A stretch of 64,000 nt of DNA from CAXSBA01 sp965277105 (GTDB taxonomy: Bacteria > Spirochaetota > UBA12135 > COTS27 > CAXSBA01). The first letter of the stretch is position 1. The number at the start of each line of letters is the position of its first letter. The stretch spans positions 1,116,001 to 1,180,000 of the forward strand of contig OZ255710.1 in the NCBI GenBank assembly GCA_965277105.1, given 5' to 3'. Shown here in pieces: positions 25,142-32,936 of the stretch. Below the pieces are notes generated by a model. The model was not told the DNA's origin, searched no databases, and was given only the letters and a program-made list of their open reading frames with translations. The position numbers and the translations under genes were made by a program.

Positions 25142-26203
25142 ATGAAAAAAAGTAAAAAATGGTTATTTTTTATCACTAGTCTACTGGTGATTTTTTATTC
25201 TTGTGGTAGTGCAGCGCCTTTCAAAGAAAAGCAACTAGCAGAAGTTAAAATTCAAGAAGCAAAGAAAGTTGACGCTGAAAATTATGCCCCCGAAGATCTA
25301 AGTAGTTCGGAAGCAAGTTACAATAAAGGGGAAGAGCTCATTGTCCTAGATAAAAAATCAAGTAGCAATAAAGAAGCCCTAACTGAGTATTTATCGGCTA
25401 TTAAAAACGCGGAAACTGCTTATGATAAGTCAATTGACCCTTATACTAAAGTATTTATTGATGGATTAGCTGAAGATATTGCCAGCGCTAGAGAAGAGAA
25501 AGTAGATATCGCTAGCCAGGAGCTATTTGATGATGCTCTAACCGATTTTAATAGTGCTAACGATAAATATAATGACAAAAATTTCTTGCCTGCTATTGAT
25601 GATGTTCGCTCATCAGAAGAAAAACTCACAGAAGCAGTGGAAAACACTCGTTTCCTAAAAGAACAAACAATTATTCAAAATGGGGATATTGAAAAACTTA
25701 TTGAAGAAGCAAAAACTCGCAAGGCTTTAGCCGCAACTCCTAATGAGTATAATGAAAATTTGGACAACTTTAAAAATATCCAACAGCAAAATGATGAAGG
25801 ATATTACCCGCAAAGTTTAGAAGAATACCCTAAGTTAAAAAATAATTTTCAAACTATGTTTACTACTATTGATAATTTAAAGAAGCAAACCATTGCCGAA
25901 GACAATGACATTAAATCTCTTATTGAAGAAGCGAAAAAACGCAAGGCTTTAGCTGCAACTCCTAAGGAATATCAACAAAACTTAGATGTTTTTAAAAATA
26001 TCCAAGGGCAAAACGCTGATGGTTATTATTCAAAAAGTTTACAGGAGTACCCTGATTTAAAAGAAAACTTCCAAGTCATGTTCACTATTATTGAAGAAAA
26101 GCGACTATTAGCTATTAAAGAAATTAAAGAAGCAGAAGAGAGAATTGAAAAAGTAGTCGAGAAAAATCAAGGACTAGAAGAAGAAATTGGCACATTAAAG
26201 TAA
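25142..26203 (+). CDS. Repeat-containing lipoprotein (DUF4398-like)
   Basis: A predicted lipoprotein of 353 residues. The ATG at 25142 is preferred to the in-frame one at 25127 because GGAG stands nine bases before it and it gives a compact signal peptide (KKSKKWLFFITSLLVIFYSC). The cysteine sits in a relaxed lipobox of the kind spirochaetes accept. The mature part is acidic, all-helical and rich in A, E, K and Y, like DUF4398 periplasmic proteins. Residues ~172-245 and 246-319 are two tandem 74-residue repeats sharing LIEEAKxRKALAATPxEY. The LysM gene follows after 18 bases. Possible role: an envelope scaffold working with the LysM protein (inference). Confidence 0.72.
   Translation: MKKSKKWLFFITSLLVIFYSCGSAAPFKEKQLAEVKIQEAKKVDAENYAPEDLSSSEASYNKGEELIVLDKKSSSNKEALTEYLSAIKNAETAYDKSIDPYTKVFIDGLAEDIASAREEKVDIASQELFDDALTDFNSANDKYNDKNFLPAIDDVRSSEEKLTEAVENTRFLKEQTIIQNGDIEKLIEEAKTRKALAATPNEYNENLDNFKNIQQQNDEGYYPQSLEEYPKLKNNFQTMFTTIDNLKKQTIAEDNDIKSLIEEAKKRKALAATPKEYQQNLDVFKNIQGQNADGYYSKSLQEYPDLKENFQVMFTIIEEKRLLAIKEIKEAEERIEKVVEKNQGLEEEIGTLK
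25655..26098 (+). repeat. Tandem 222-bp (74-residue) in-frame repeat in the lipoprotein gene
   Basis: Two adjacent units, 25655-25876 and 25877-26098, are exactly in register. They encode LKEQTIIQNGDIEKLIEEAK... and LKKQTIAEDNDIKSLIEEAK..., sharing the core KALAATP and the later FKNIQxQNxxGYY and SLxEYPxLKxNFQ. The DNA has diverged, so the duplication is old and kept at the protein level. Confidence 0.85.
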
Positions 26204-26221
26204 TAAATATAAGGGAAAAAA

Positions 26222-26908
26222 ATGATAGCAAAAATTAATAAAATTATACTGATTATTATTGTAGCAACCACTTTTTTATCTAGTGAAGCACTTATTGATA
26301 AAATTGACCGACTGAATGAAATGAAAAAAGAAGCTCTCCGCTTAGAGCGACAAGGCTATTATGACCAAAGCATTGAAGAAGCAAAGAAAGTAAAAGCACT
26401 AAGTGATCTAGTAGAAAGGCTAGTAGAGTCCACTCGTTTTTGGTATCAATTAGACCAACAAATAAAAGTGGCCAAGCAAATTCAAGCGGATAAATGGGAT
26501 AGTGAGAACTATAATAAAGCCTTTGATTTTTATAAAAAAGCCCAAACTAATATAGGGGATGATGACCCAGAAAATGCTGACATCAATACCGAAGAAGGGT
26601 TAAAACACATTAATTTAGCGATTGCTAATGCTAAAGAATATTTTGAAAATGAAAAAAATAGGTTAGCTAGGGAAAAAGATTACGAAATAGAAGTGGTGGA
26701 GATAGACAATAAATTTTACGTGGTGAGATTAATCCCCAAAAGAAGGGACTCGCTCTGGCGAATAGCTGAGTATGAGTTTATTTATAACGATCCGTTTAAA
26801 TGGCCATTTATTTACGAGGCTAATACAGATAAAATTAAAAATCCTGATTTAATCTATCCTGGGCAAAAACTTATTATCCCCCCTTTACCCGCAGAAAGCT
26901 TAGAATAA
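26222..26908 (+). CDS. Exported LysM-domain protein
   Basis: A 228-residue protein with an N-terminal signal peptide (about 22 residues, ending LSSEA). A charged helical region (about 25-155) has the same A/E/K/Y-rich style as the preceding lipoprotein. The C-terminus is a LysM domain (about 170-225): YVVRLIPKRRDSLWRIAEYEF, then IYEANTDKIKNPDLIYPGQKLIIP. LysM binds the glycan of peptidoglycan, so this protein probably sits on the cell wall in the periplasm. A GGG-type site precedes the ATG. Together with the lipoprotein it looks like an envelope-linking pair. Confidence 0.85.
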   Translation: MIAKINKIILIIIVATTFLSSEALIDKIDRLNEMKKEALRLERQGYYDQSIEEAKKVKALSDLVERLVESTRFWYQLDQQIKVAKQIQADKWDSENYNKAFDFYKKAQTNIGDDDPENADINTEEGLKHINLAIANAKEYFENEKNRLAREKDYEIEVVEIDNKFYVVRLIPKRRDSLWRIAEYEFIYNDPFKWPFIYEANTDKIKNPDLIYPGQKLIIPPLPAESLE

Positions 26909-26920
26909 AGCGAAGTTTAA

Positions 26921-26929
26921 TGGTATAAT
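26921..26929 (+). promoter_or_regulatory. Extended -10 promoter for the tRNA-Cys/tRNA-Leu pair
   Basis: TGGTATAAT lies 13 bases before the 5' end of tRNA-Cys, inside the same AATGGTATAATT 12-mer seen before the PUR-domain gene and rpmD. The position is right for a tRNA promoter with a short leader. Confidence 0.65.
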
Positions 26930-26942
26930 TATACTGGGTTAA

Positions 26943-27015
26943 GGAGGGTTAGCCAAGTGGTTAAGGCGGAAGTTTGCAAAACTTCTATGCACCGGTTCAA
27001 ATCCGGTACCCTCCT
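26943..27015 (+). tRNA. tRNA-Cys (GCA)
   Basis: 73 bases that fold as a cloverleaf: acceptor GGAGGGT/ACCCTCC, anticodon stem GAAGT/ACTTC with loop TTGCAAA (anticodon GCA), T-arm CCGGT-TCAAATC-CGG type, and discriminator U, as expected for cysteine tRNA. CCA is not encoded. A T-rich spacer of seven bases separates it from tRNA-Leu. Confidence 0.95.
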
Positions 27016-27022
27016 TTTTTTA

Positions 27023-27108
27023 GCCGGAGTGGTGGAATTGGTAGACACAAGGGACTTAAAATCCCTCGGTTTGTAAAGACCGTGACGGTTCAAGTCCGTC
27101 CTCCGGTA
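27023..27108 (+). tRNA. tRNA-Leu (TAA)
   Basis: 86 bases with a long variable arm, as in class II tRNAs. Acceptor GCCGGAG pairs with CTCCGGT (with a G-U at the first pair); the anticodon stem AGGGA/TCCCT holds loop CTTAAAA, giving anticodon UAA. The T-loop is TTCAAGT and the discriminator is A. A T7 run follows within a few bases and may end transcription. Confidence 0.95.
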
Positions 27109-27186
27109 CACTTTTTTTATCTTTTATTTAGTTGCTAAACTTTTTAGAATAAAGCTATAATCAATTTTTATTTCTCTTTAAAAAAG

Positions 27187-27819
27187 TTATTTTGGAATTT
27201 TTTTCACACTATCAGGCAGTGGCTCTTTTTTCTGTAATTTATCGTCGGGGATAGGGTCCCCATATTTTTTGATAATAGGAATAACCCCTGCCCAAATGTC
27301 TAGTTCATAATCTTCAGCTTCGTCTTTAGGAGCACCGGTTCTTACTTTAGCAGAAATTTTTTCAATATCAACGGCAATAACTTTCGTAGCCTTTAATTCC
27401 ATTTTATTAGGCAAACGAGCTTCTTCCCATCGCCCTAAAAGCAGGTGATCAGAAATTACTTTTAAAGCGTGATTTTTCTTGTCATCTTCAACTAATCTCC
27501 CCTTACCAAAAATGACAATTGACTCGTAATTAAGTGAATGATGAAAAGCCGAGCGAGCCAAGACCAGTCCTTGGACTTCGGCTATAGACAAACAAACGTT
27601 AACTCCATTTTCAATTGTGGTCATTAACCTGCTTACACTAGCGCCATGGAGATAAATAGTGTCTTTTTCTCTCCCGTATAACGTCGGGATGACTACCGGA
27701 AGATTGTTTTCGACAAATCCCACATGAGTTAAATAATAGTGATCTAAAAGCCGGTAAATCTCTTCTTTATTGTAAATAGCATTTTTAGGAACTCTTTTAA
27801 TTTTAGAAAATTCTACCAT
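27187..27819 (-). CDS. NimA-like flavoprotein of the pyridoxamine 5'-phosphate oxidase superfamily
   Basis: The most likely start is the ATG at 27819 (MVEFSKIKRVPKNAIYNKEEIYRLLD), giving 210 residues; the open frame extends upstream but that part is low-complexity Lys/Ile. The split-barrel fold shows HVGFVENNLPVVIPTLYGREKDTIYLHGA (FMN-binding strands), NVCLSIAEVQGLVLARSAFHHSLNYESIVIFGKG and a C-terminal AKVRTGAPKDEAEDYEL helix, all typical of NimA-type proteins. These bind FMN; some reduce nitroimidazoles. It is the last gene of the run that includes priA, but has its own nearby -10. Confidence 0.78.
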   Translation of the reverse strand: MVEFSKIKRVPKNAIYNKEEIYRLLDHYYLTHVGFVENNLPVVIPTLYGREKDTIYLHGASVSRLMTTIENGVNVCLSIAEVQGLVLARSAFHHSLNYESIVIFGKGRLVEDDKKNHALKVISDHLLLGRWEEARLPNKMELKATKVIAVDIEKISAKVRTGAPKDEAEDYELDIWAGVIPIIKKYGDPIPDDKLQKKEPLPDSVKKIPK

Positions 27820-27826
27820 AACTATA

Positions 27827-27832
27827 ATTATA
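27827..27832 (-). promoter_or_regulatory. Candidate -10 element directly before the NimA-like gene
   Basis: Minus-strand TATAAT separated from the ATG at 27819 by only seven bases (TATAGTT). Transcription from it would begin at or within a base of the start codon, giving a leaderless message. No ribosome site is present. Confidence 0.4.
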
Positions 27833-27909
27833 CAATTTTTTTTTATTTTTTTTTTATTAATTTCTTTTATCAAAATCATAGTAAAAAATAGAATATCTAA
27901 CAAAAAAAA

Positions 27910-29904
27910 TCAGAATAAATCTTCTGGATCAATATCAACTTCCAAATAAACTTTAGAATAATTCGTTAATTTTAAAACAGCCTTATTTTGTGCCACTTTT
28001 TTAAAAAATTCTTTAAAATTATGAATTTTAAATATAACATTCCAACGATAATTATCCTTAATTTTAACTATTAAACAAGGACTAGGCCCAATAAAATCAA
28101 TTTGTTCTTCTTTGAAGTAGCTTTTTAATGATTCTGATTTTTCTTTGGCTACTTTCACTACTTCTTTTTCATTTTTACCGCGAAAAACTATTCTAACAAT
28201 TCTGACAAATGGTGGATACAAATATTTTTTTCTTAGGCTAATTTCTTTTTCATAAAATAACGGATAAGAATGCTTCGGTAAAATAGTAAGGGGATAATTT
28301 TCGGGGATTTGTGACTGCACGATTACTTCGCCGATAACATTTTTTCTTCCTGCTCGTCCTGAAGCTTGGATAATGTGACTAACTAATCTTTCATTCGCTT
28401 TATAATCGGGGAACATAAGGTATTTTTCAGGATGGAAAACAACAACTAAACCAATGTTATCGAAATCATGCCCCTTAATAATCATTTGGGTGCCTACGAG
28501 AATATTGATTTTTTTTTCTTTAAAAGCTTTGATAACTTTTTCAATTTTACTAGGAGTTGTTAATGTATCAGAATCAAATCTGGCAATAGTAAAATTTCTA
28601 AACTTACTTTTTAAGTCGGCAATAATTTTTTCAATGCCAAATTTAACTGGCATAATATCCTGGAAACCACAGCTCCAACAAGTATTCGTAAAAGGTCTAG
28701 TATAAGAGCAATAATGGCATATTAATTTATTAGTTTTTTGATGATAGGTAAGGCTAACATCACAGTTAATGCATTTAAAAATTTGATTGCATTTCTGACA
28801 AATAAGTGAAGTTGCATATCCTCGTTGATTTAAATAAATAACCACCTGCTCATTATTTTCTAGTTTTTCTAATATTTTTTTGTTAACTGCTTGAACTATT
28901 TTTTGATTATTCCAAGTTTGTTCAAAAGTAATGTTAGGGAGTTTTTTTTGATTAAATCTTTTAGAAAGAAAAAAAGCTTTAATCTTATTTTGTTTAGCAT
29001 AATAAAAAGTTTCTAAACTAGGTGTAGCGGAAAAAGTCATCAATGGGATATTTTTTTTTTGGCAATAATAATGAGCTAGAGTTTTTAATTGATATCTAGG
29101 CGTTTGATTATTTTTATAGCTGCTATCATGCTCTTCGTCTAACACGATTCCACCTAAATTCGCAAAAGGGAGAAAAAAAGCCGACCTAGTTCCTATAACA
29201 ATTGCCGAACTATTATTTTTAATAGTAGCTTTAATTTTGTCTTTTTTTGAATTGTTTAATTTCCCATGGTAAAAAATCACCTTATTTTTAATAAAATAGG
29301 TTGAAAAAATTTTATAAATTTGGAGGACTAAAGTGATTTCTGGCAAAAGCACCAAAGTCTGTTTTTGATTTTTTATAATTTCATAAACCAATTTAGCATA
29401 AAGAATAGTTTTCCCACTTCCCGTTACTCCAAAAACTAAATAATAAGTGAAGACATTTAAGGTTTTTTTTATTTTTTTGAAAATCTCTTCTTGCTCTTCA
29501 TTTAAAATAATAGATTTATTTAAAATTTTTTCTTCAATAAAAATTTCCCTAAAATTAGTAGGGCTTACAAGCAAGTTAGCTTTTGACTTGCCTTTAATAG
29601 TAGAAAAAGAAAAAAATAGGCTAAGGGCCTCCCCCAAACTACATAAATAAAAGTAACTAATCCATTTCGCAAAAGCCAGTTGATCTTTTTGAATAATCTC
29701 TTCTTGATCAAGGACGGCATTAACTTTTTTTATCGCATAAGGATATTCCTGCAGGGGGATTTTTTTAAGGACAAAACCGACTTGCAGTTTTTTTTTAAAA
29801 GGAACCAAGACCCTTTTATGGGTTAAGTTGGTATCTGATGATTGATAGGTAAAAGTTTTTTCTAAAGGAAGGTTAAAAACTACTTCATAAAGTAGATGAC
29901 GCAA
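27910..29904 (-). CDS. priA: Primosomal replication restart helicase PriA
   Basis: A 664-residue superfamily 2 helicase that reloads the replisome at stalled forks. The N-terminal DNA-binding part begins VVFNLPLEKTFTYQ. Walker A GVTGSGKT, the DEEH box in VLDEEHDSSYK and SATPSLET follow. The zinc region has paired cysteines (CQKC, CINC, CHYC, CWSC). The late helicase motif is IIQASGRAGR. The start is TTG at 29904, 12 bases after the dksA-like stop codon; no ribosome site is obvious, but no better start exists before the conserved N-terminus. Confidence 0.93.
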   Translation of the reverse strand: MRHLLYEVVFNLPLEKTFTYQSSDTNLTHKRVLVPFKKKLQVGFVLKKIPLQEYPYAIKKVNAVLDQEEIIQKDQLAFAKWISYFYLCSLGEALSLFFSFSTIKGKSKANLLVSPTNFREIFIEEKILNKSIILNEEQEEIFKKIKKTLNVFTYYLVFGVTGSGKTILYAKLVYEIIKNQKQTLVLLPEITLVLQIYKIFSTYFIKNKVIFYHGKLNNSKKDKIKATIKNNSSAIVIGTRSAFFLPFANLGGIVLDEEHDSSYKNNQTPRYQLKTLAHYYCQKKNIPLMTFSATPSLETFYYAKQNKIKAFFLSKRFNQKKLPNITFEQTWNNQKIVQAVNKKILEKLENNEQVVIYLNQRGYATSLICQKCNQIFKCINCDVSLTYHQKTNKLICHYCSYTRPFTNTCWSCGFQDIMPVKFGIEKIIADLKSKFRNFTIARFDSDTLTTPSKIEKVIKAFKEKKINILVGTQMIIKGHDFDNIGLVVVFHPEKYLMFPDYKANERLVSHIIQASGRAGRKNVIGEVIVQSQIPENYPLTILPKHSYPLFYEKEISLRKKYLYPPFVRIVRIVFRGKNEKEVVKVAKEKSESLKSYFKEEQIDFIGPSPCLIVKIKDNYRWNVIFKIHNFKEFFKKVAQNKAVLKLTNYSKVYLEVDIDPEDLF

Positions 29905-29916
29905 AGGAGAGAGAGA

Positions 29917-30270
29917 TTACTTATTAAGGCATTCAGCACTATTAATACACGAAGTAGCCCAGGGAATTGCCTGGAGCCTTTTGATGTCTAAGCCTTTACC
30001 ACAGAGTAAACATTTTCCGTAAGTACTTTTTTCGACACGAATAAGGGCATGCTCAATTGCTTGGAGATTTTTTTTTTCTTTTTCTAGCATATCAATAGTT
30101 TTGCTTTTTTCATAGGCATAGAAAGCTTTATCAACAATATCCCCAATCTCTTTTTTCGATAAATCATTAATTTGCTCTTTATCAAAATCAAATTGCTCTA
30201 GTATTTTATTTTTAGCAACTAAAAGAAGCTCTTTAAATTGCTTTAAGTCTTTTTTTCTAATACCAGTCAA
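29917..30270 (-). CDS. DksA/TraR-family zinc-finger protein
   Basis: A 117-residue protein with a coiled-coil carrying the DxxDxA tip motif at D44/D47/A49, which in DksA reaches the RNA polymerase active site. It ends in a zinc finger: CLLC, then RLQAIPWATSC, then SAEC. The last cysteine pair is spaced C-x5-C rather than the usual C-x2-C. It probably modulates transcription initiation, perhaps with (p)ppGpp, as in the family. It lies between rplQ and priA at the end of the ribosomal superoperon. Confidence 0.83.
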   Translation of the reverse strand: MTGIRKKDLKQFKELLLVAKNKILEQFDFDKEQINDLSKKEIGDIVDKAFYAYEKSKTIDMLEKEKKNLQAIEHALIRVEKSTYGKCLLCGKGLDIKRLQAIPWATSCINSAECLNK

Positions 30271-30283
30271 TTTTGTAGAAATA

Positions 30284-30706
30284 TTATTTTTTATTATTTT
30301 CTACGTTACTTCGTTTTTCTTCTTTTTTTTCGGAGGAATTAGTTTCGATTAATTCCGGGACTAATTGAAGCAAAGCCATTTCACTAGCATCCCCTTTTCT
30401 TTTTCCTAGTTTATACAGGGACGTATAACCTCCATTACGATTTTGATATCGCTTGGCTATGTTAACAAATAGTTTTTTTAAAACACTAGTATCTTTAATT
30501 TTTTTATACACCATTCTCCTGTTATGCAGGGTGTCTTCTTTAGCCCTGGTGATAATTTTTTCAATAAAAGATTTGAAAATTTTAGCTTTAGTTACTGTGG
30601 TGGTTACTTTTTCTTTTTTTAAAAAAGACAAAGCTAAATTTTTCAATATGGCTTTTTTATGTTTTAAATCTTTACCTATCTTTTTGGTTTTTACTTTATG
30701 ACGCAT
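30284..30706 (-). CDS. rplQ: Ribosomal protein bL17
   Basis: Large-subunit protein, 140 residues. Family landmarks: AILKNLALSFLKKEKVTTTVTKAK near the N-terminus and KRYQNRNGGYTSLYKLGKRKGDASEMALLQLV later. The last ~20 residues are an acidic/basic Ser-Glu-Lys-Asn tail not needed for the fold. It is last of the alpha-operon genes, directly after rpoA; the dksA-like gene starts 13 bases downstream. Confidence 0.97.
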   Translation of the reverse strand: MRHKVKTKKIGKDLKHKKAILKNLALSFLKKEKVTTTVTKAKIFKSFIEKIITRAKEDTLHNRRMVYKKIKDTSVLKKLFVNIAKRYQNRNGGYTSLYKLGKRKGDASEMALLQLVPELIETNSSEKKEEKRSNVENNKK

Positions 30707-30707
30707 T

Positions 30708-31709
30708 TTAATTATTTTCTAAATAGTTAATCCCTTTCATATTTAGGTCAAGGGATTTTGATTTTAAATTTCTGATAATATCTTCCAATATTTCTTCATC
30801 GAAACCTTTTTTCGATTTTAAGTAAAGCTCGCTTTTGGTAACTAATTGGCCAATTTCATGGATGTTATTCACTTTTAAAAAATAATGAGTTTTAATGAGT
30901 AAGGGAAAATCGTGGATAGTTTGATGAAAGATTAGATCTTTACCGGCTTTATTTACTTTGTCTCTGCTTTCTATAGGAGTAGTTAGGGCATCTTCTTCTA
31001 TTTCATTAAAAGTTAAAAAACACTCTTTTAAAATCTGAGCTGCTGCTTTTAAAGATTCTTCTGGAGTAATAACTCCCTTAGTTTCAATTTTCAAATCTAA
31101 TTTTTCGAAATCATTTTTAGTCCCAAGTTTCATAGAACCAACTAAAAAACCACAACTTTTAATAGGAGAAAAATCAGCATCAAGAACAATTGTTCCCTTT
31201 ACTTCTATGTTATCAATAAAATATTCACTAGGGACATACCCACGTCCATAGCTAATTTGAATAGTAAAATTAAAGTCAGCATTTTTATTAGTACTAAAAA
31301 TCACTAATTCTGGGTTACCAACTTCCACAGCTGGATCAGCTAAAGCAATATCATTCGCCGTAAATTCTTTTTTTCCTTTAATAGAAAAATTCAAAATTTT
31401 ATTTTTAATATTATCGTCTTTTAACTTGATGCTTACTTTTTTTAGGTTAACGCAAATAATAGCAGTGTCTTCAAAAACTCCTTCTACATTATCGAACTCA
31501 TTATTGATTTTGTCGAATTTTACCCCGGTAATGGCATATCCTGGCAAAGATGAAAGCAAAATCCTTCTAAGAGAATTCCCGATAGTAGAAGCCACTCCCC
31601 TTTGATAAGGCCCAACAGTAAAGTTAGCAATGTTCTTATTTTCTTCTACTAATTTATAACTTGCACTTTTGGGTCTTTTAAAATCACCTATTAGTATGTT
31701 ATTAATCAT
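30708..31709 (-). CDS. rpoA: RNA polymerase alpha subunit
   Basis: Scaffold subunit of RNA polymerase, 333 residues. The N-terminal domain (about 1-235) has the assembly signature GPYQRGVASTIGNSLRRILLSSLPG around residues 33-57. A linker and the C-terminal helix-hairpin-helix domain (about 250-325), which contacts UP elements and regulators, follow. It comes directly after rpsK; the rpsD gene often found between them is absent. Its stop codon is one base from the rplQ start. Confidence 0.97.
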   Translation of the reverse strand: MINNILIGDFKRPKSASYKLVEENKNIANFTVGPYQRGVASTIGNSLRRILLSSLPGYAITGVKFDKINNEFDNVEGVFEDTAIICVNLKKVSIKLKDDNIKNKILNFSIKGKKEFTANDIALADPAVEVGNPELVIFSTNKNADFNFTIQISYGRGYVPSEYFIDNIEVKGTIVLDADFSPIKSCGFLVGSMKLGTKNDFEKLDLKIETKGVITPEESLKAAAQILKECFLTFNEIEEDALTTPIESRDKVNKAGKDLIFHQTIHDFPLLIKTHYFLKVNNIHEIGQLVTKSELYLKSKKGFDEEILEDIIRNLKSKSLDLNMKGINYLENN

Positions 31710-31758
31710 TTAATTCTTATCCTTTGACTAAAAATTTATTTTAAAAAAATTGAAGTCT

Positions 31759-32166
31759 TTACCCTCTTCTTAATTTTCTTGGCCTACATCCATTATGAGG
31801 AATCCCCGTAACGTCCTTAATAAGGCTAACATTAAGCCCGCTTTTAACCACAGCCCTAATAGCCGATTCCCGGCCATACCCTGGGCCATTGACTAATATT
31901 TCAACACTACTTATTCCGTATTTAGAGGCATTTTCTAAGGCCGCTGTAGCTACCACTCCTGAGGCGTAAGGGGTGCTTTTCCTAGCTCCTCTAAAATTAA
32001 GAGCACCAGCAGAAGCCCAGCCTAAAGTATTCCCTTTAGGATCTGATATAGTAACAATGGTATTATTAAATGTGTTTTTAATGTGAACTACTGCTTTAGC
32101 TACTTTTGCTGATTTAGCTATTTTCTTTTTAGTTTTTTTTTCTTTTTTAACTTTTTTTTCCGCCAC
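31759..32166 (-). CDS. rpsK: Ribosomal protein uS11
   Basis: Small-subunit platform protein, 135 residues, lining the path of mRNA. The core is standard (HIKNTFNNTIVTISDPKGN, GWASAGALNFRGARKSTPYA, and C-terminal DVTGIPHNGCRPRKLRRG). The first ~24 residues are a lysine-rich extension. It sits five bases after rpsM. Confidence 0.97.
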   Translation of the reverse strand: MAEKKVKKEKKTKKKIAKSAKVAKAVVHIKNTFNNTIVTISDPKGNTLGWASAGALNFRGARKSTPYASGVVATAALENASKYGISSVEILVNGPGYGRESAIRAVVKSGLNVSLIKDVTGIPHNGCRPRKLRRG

Positions 32167-32171
32167 TTCTA

Positions 32172-32546
32172 TTACCCTTTAACTATTTTTTTGTTAGCAA
32201 TTGCTCTTCCTCGACCTTTTCTGGTTTTGGCATTAGTTTTGGTTCTCTGCCCTCTAACCGGAAGTTTCCTTCTATGACGTTGGCCTCGATAACAGTTTAT
32301 TTGGATAAGCCTCTTAATAAAAGAAGAAACCTCATTTTTTAACTCTCCTTCTAAAGTGTATTCTTCGTTAAGTAGTTTATTAATCTTTCTTATCTCTTCC
32401 TCATTTAGTTCATTAGATTTTTTATTTTCATCTAAATCTAGCTTGCCAATTATTTCTTTTGCTTTGGACTTCCCAATTCCATAAATATAGGTAAGTGCAA
32501 TAATCACTCTTTTGTTAGGAAGATCAACCCCAATTATTCTCGGCAT
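32172..32546 (-). CDS. rpsM: Ribosomal protein uS13
   Basis: Head protein of the small subunit, 124 residues, contacting the P-site tRNA and the large subunit. Landmarks are PNKRVIIALTYIYGIGKSKA at the N-terminus and YRGQRHRRKLPVRGQRTKTNA with a basic tail. A short acidic insert (EEEIRKINKLLNEE region) is typical. It follows rpmJ by five bases. Confidence 0.97.
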   Translation of the reverse strand: MPRIIGVDLPNKRVIIALTYIYGIGKSKAKEIIGKLDLDENKKSNELNEEEIRKINKLLNEEYTLEGELKNEVSSFIKRLIQINCYRGQRHRRKLPVRGQRTKTNAKTRKGRGRAIANKKIVKG

Positions 32547-32551
32547 ATTTT

Positions 32552-32668
32552 TTAACCTTGCCTTTGTTTAAACTTAGGGTTTTTTTTACAGATAACCCTT
32601 AAAACGCCTTTTCTTTTGACGACTTTGCAATCTTTATTGATTTTTTTTACTGAGCTTCTTACTTTCAT
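32552..32668 (-). CDS. rpmJ: Ribosomal protein bL36 with altered zinc site
   Basis: A 38-residue protein beginning MKVRSSVKKINKDCKVVKRK and ending NPKFKQRQG, clearly bL36. The usual zinc ligands are Cys-Cys-Cys-His. Here the first Cys is Asn11 and the His position is Phe33, leaving only Cys14 and Cys27, so it probably does not bind zinc. The ATG overlaps the infA stop codon (ATGA), so translation is coupled. Confidence 0.95.
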   Translation of the reverse strand: MKVRSSVKKINKDCKVVKRKGVLRVICKKNPKFKQRQG

Positions 32669-32910
32669 TTTTCTCTAAAAACTATTCTCCCTCTAGTTAA
32701 ATCATAGGGTGATAACTGTACTTTTACTTTATCACCTGCAAGTATTTTGATGAAATACATTCTCATTTTTCCCGATATGTGGCATAAAATTTCGTGATTA
32801 TTTTCTAATTTCACTTTAAACATAGCATTGGGATACGGCTCTAATACCGTACCAGTAACTTCAATAATATCCTTATCACTTTTATCTTTCCTATTTCCTG
32901 CCTTTTTCAT
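32665..32910 (-). CDS. infA: Translation initiation factor IF-1
   Basis: An S1/OB-fold protein that blocks the A site during initiation, 81 residues. Its core (IIEVTGTVLEPYPNAMFKVKL, ILCHISGKMRMYFIKILAGDKVKVQLSPYDLTRGRIVFR) is standard; a short Lys-rich N-terminal extension makes it a little longer than the usual ~72. It follows secY directly; adk and map, often located between them, are absent. Confidence 0.96.
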   Translation of the reverse strand: MKKAGNRKDKSDKDIIEVTGTVLEPYPNAMFKVKLENNHEILCHISGKMRMYFIKILAGDKVKVQLSPYDLTRGRIVFREK

Positions 32911-32936
32911 ATACCTCTTTATTTTTATTAAGAAAA

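Noticed and set aside
25655..26098. The two 222-bp units as a mobile or CRISPR-like repeat
   Set aside because: The units are in frame, diverged at DNA level and conserved as protein, so they are domain repeats.
27780..27903. Longer start for the NimA-like protein at 27903
   Set aside because: The extra 28 residues are Lys/Ile-rich low complexity and the family N-terminus begins at the ATG at 27819.
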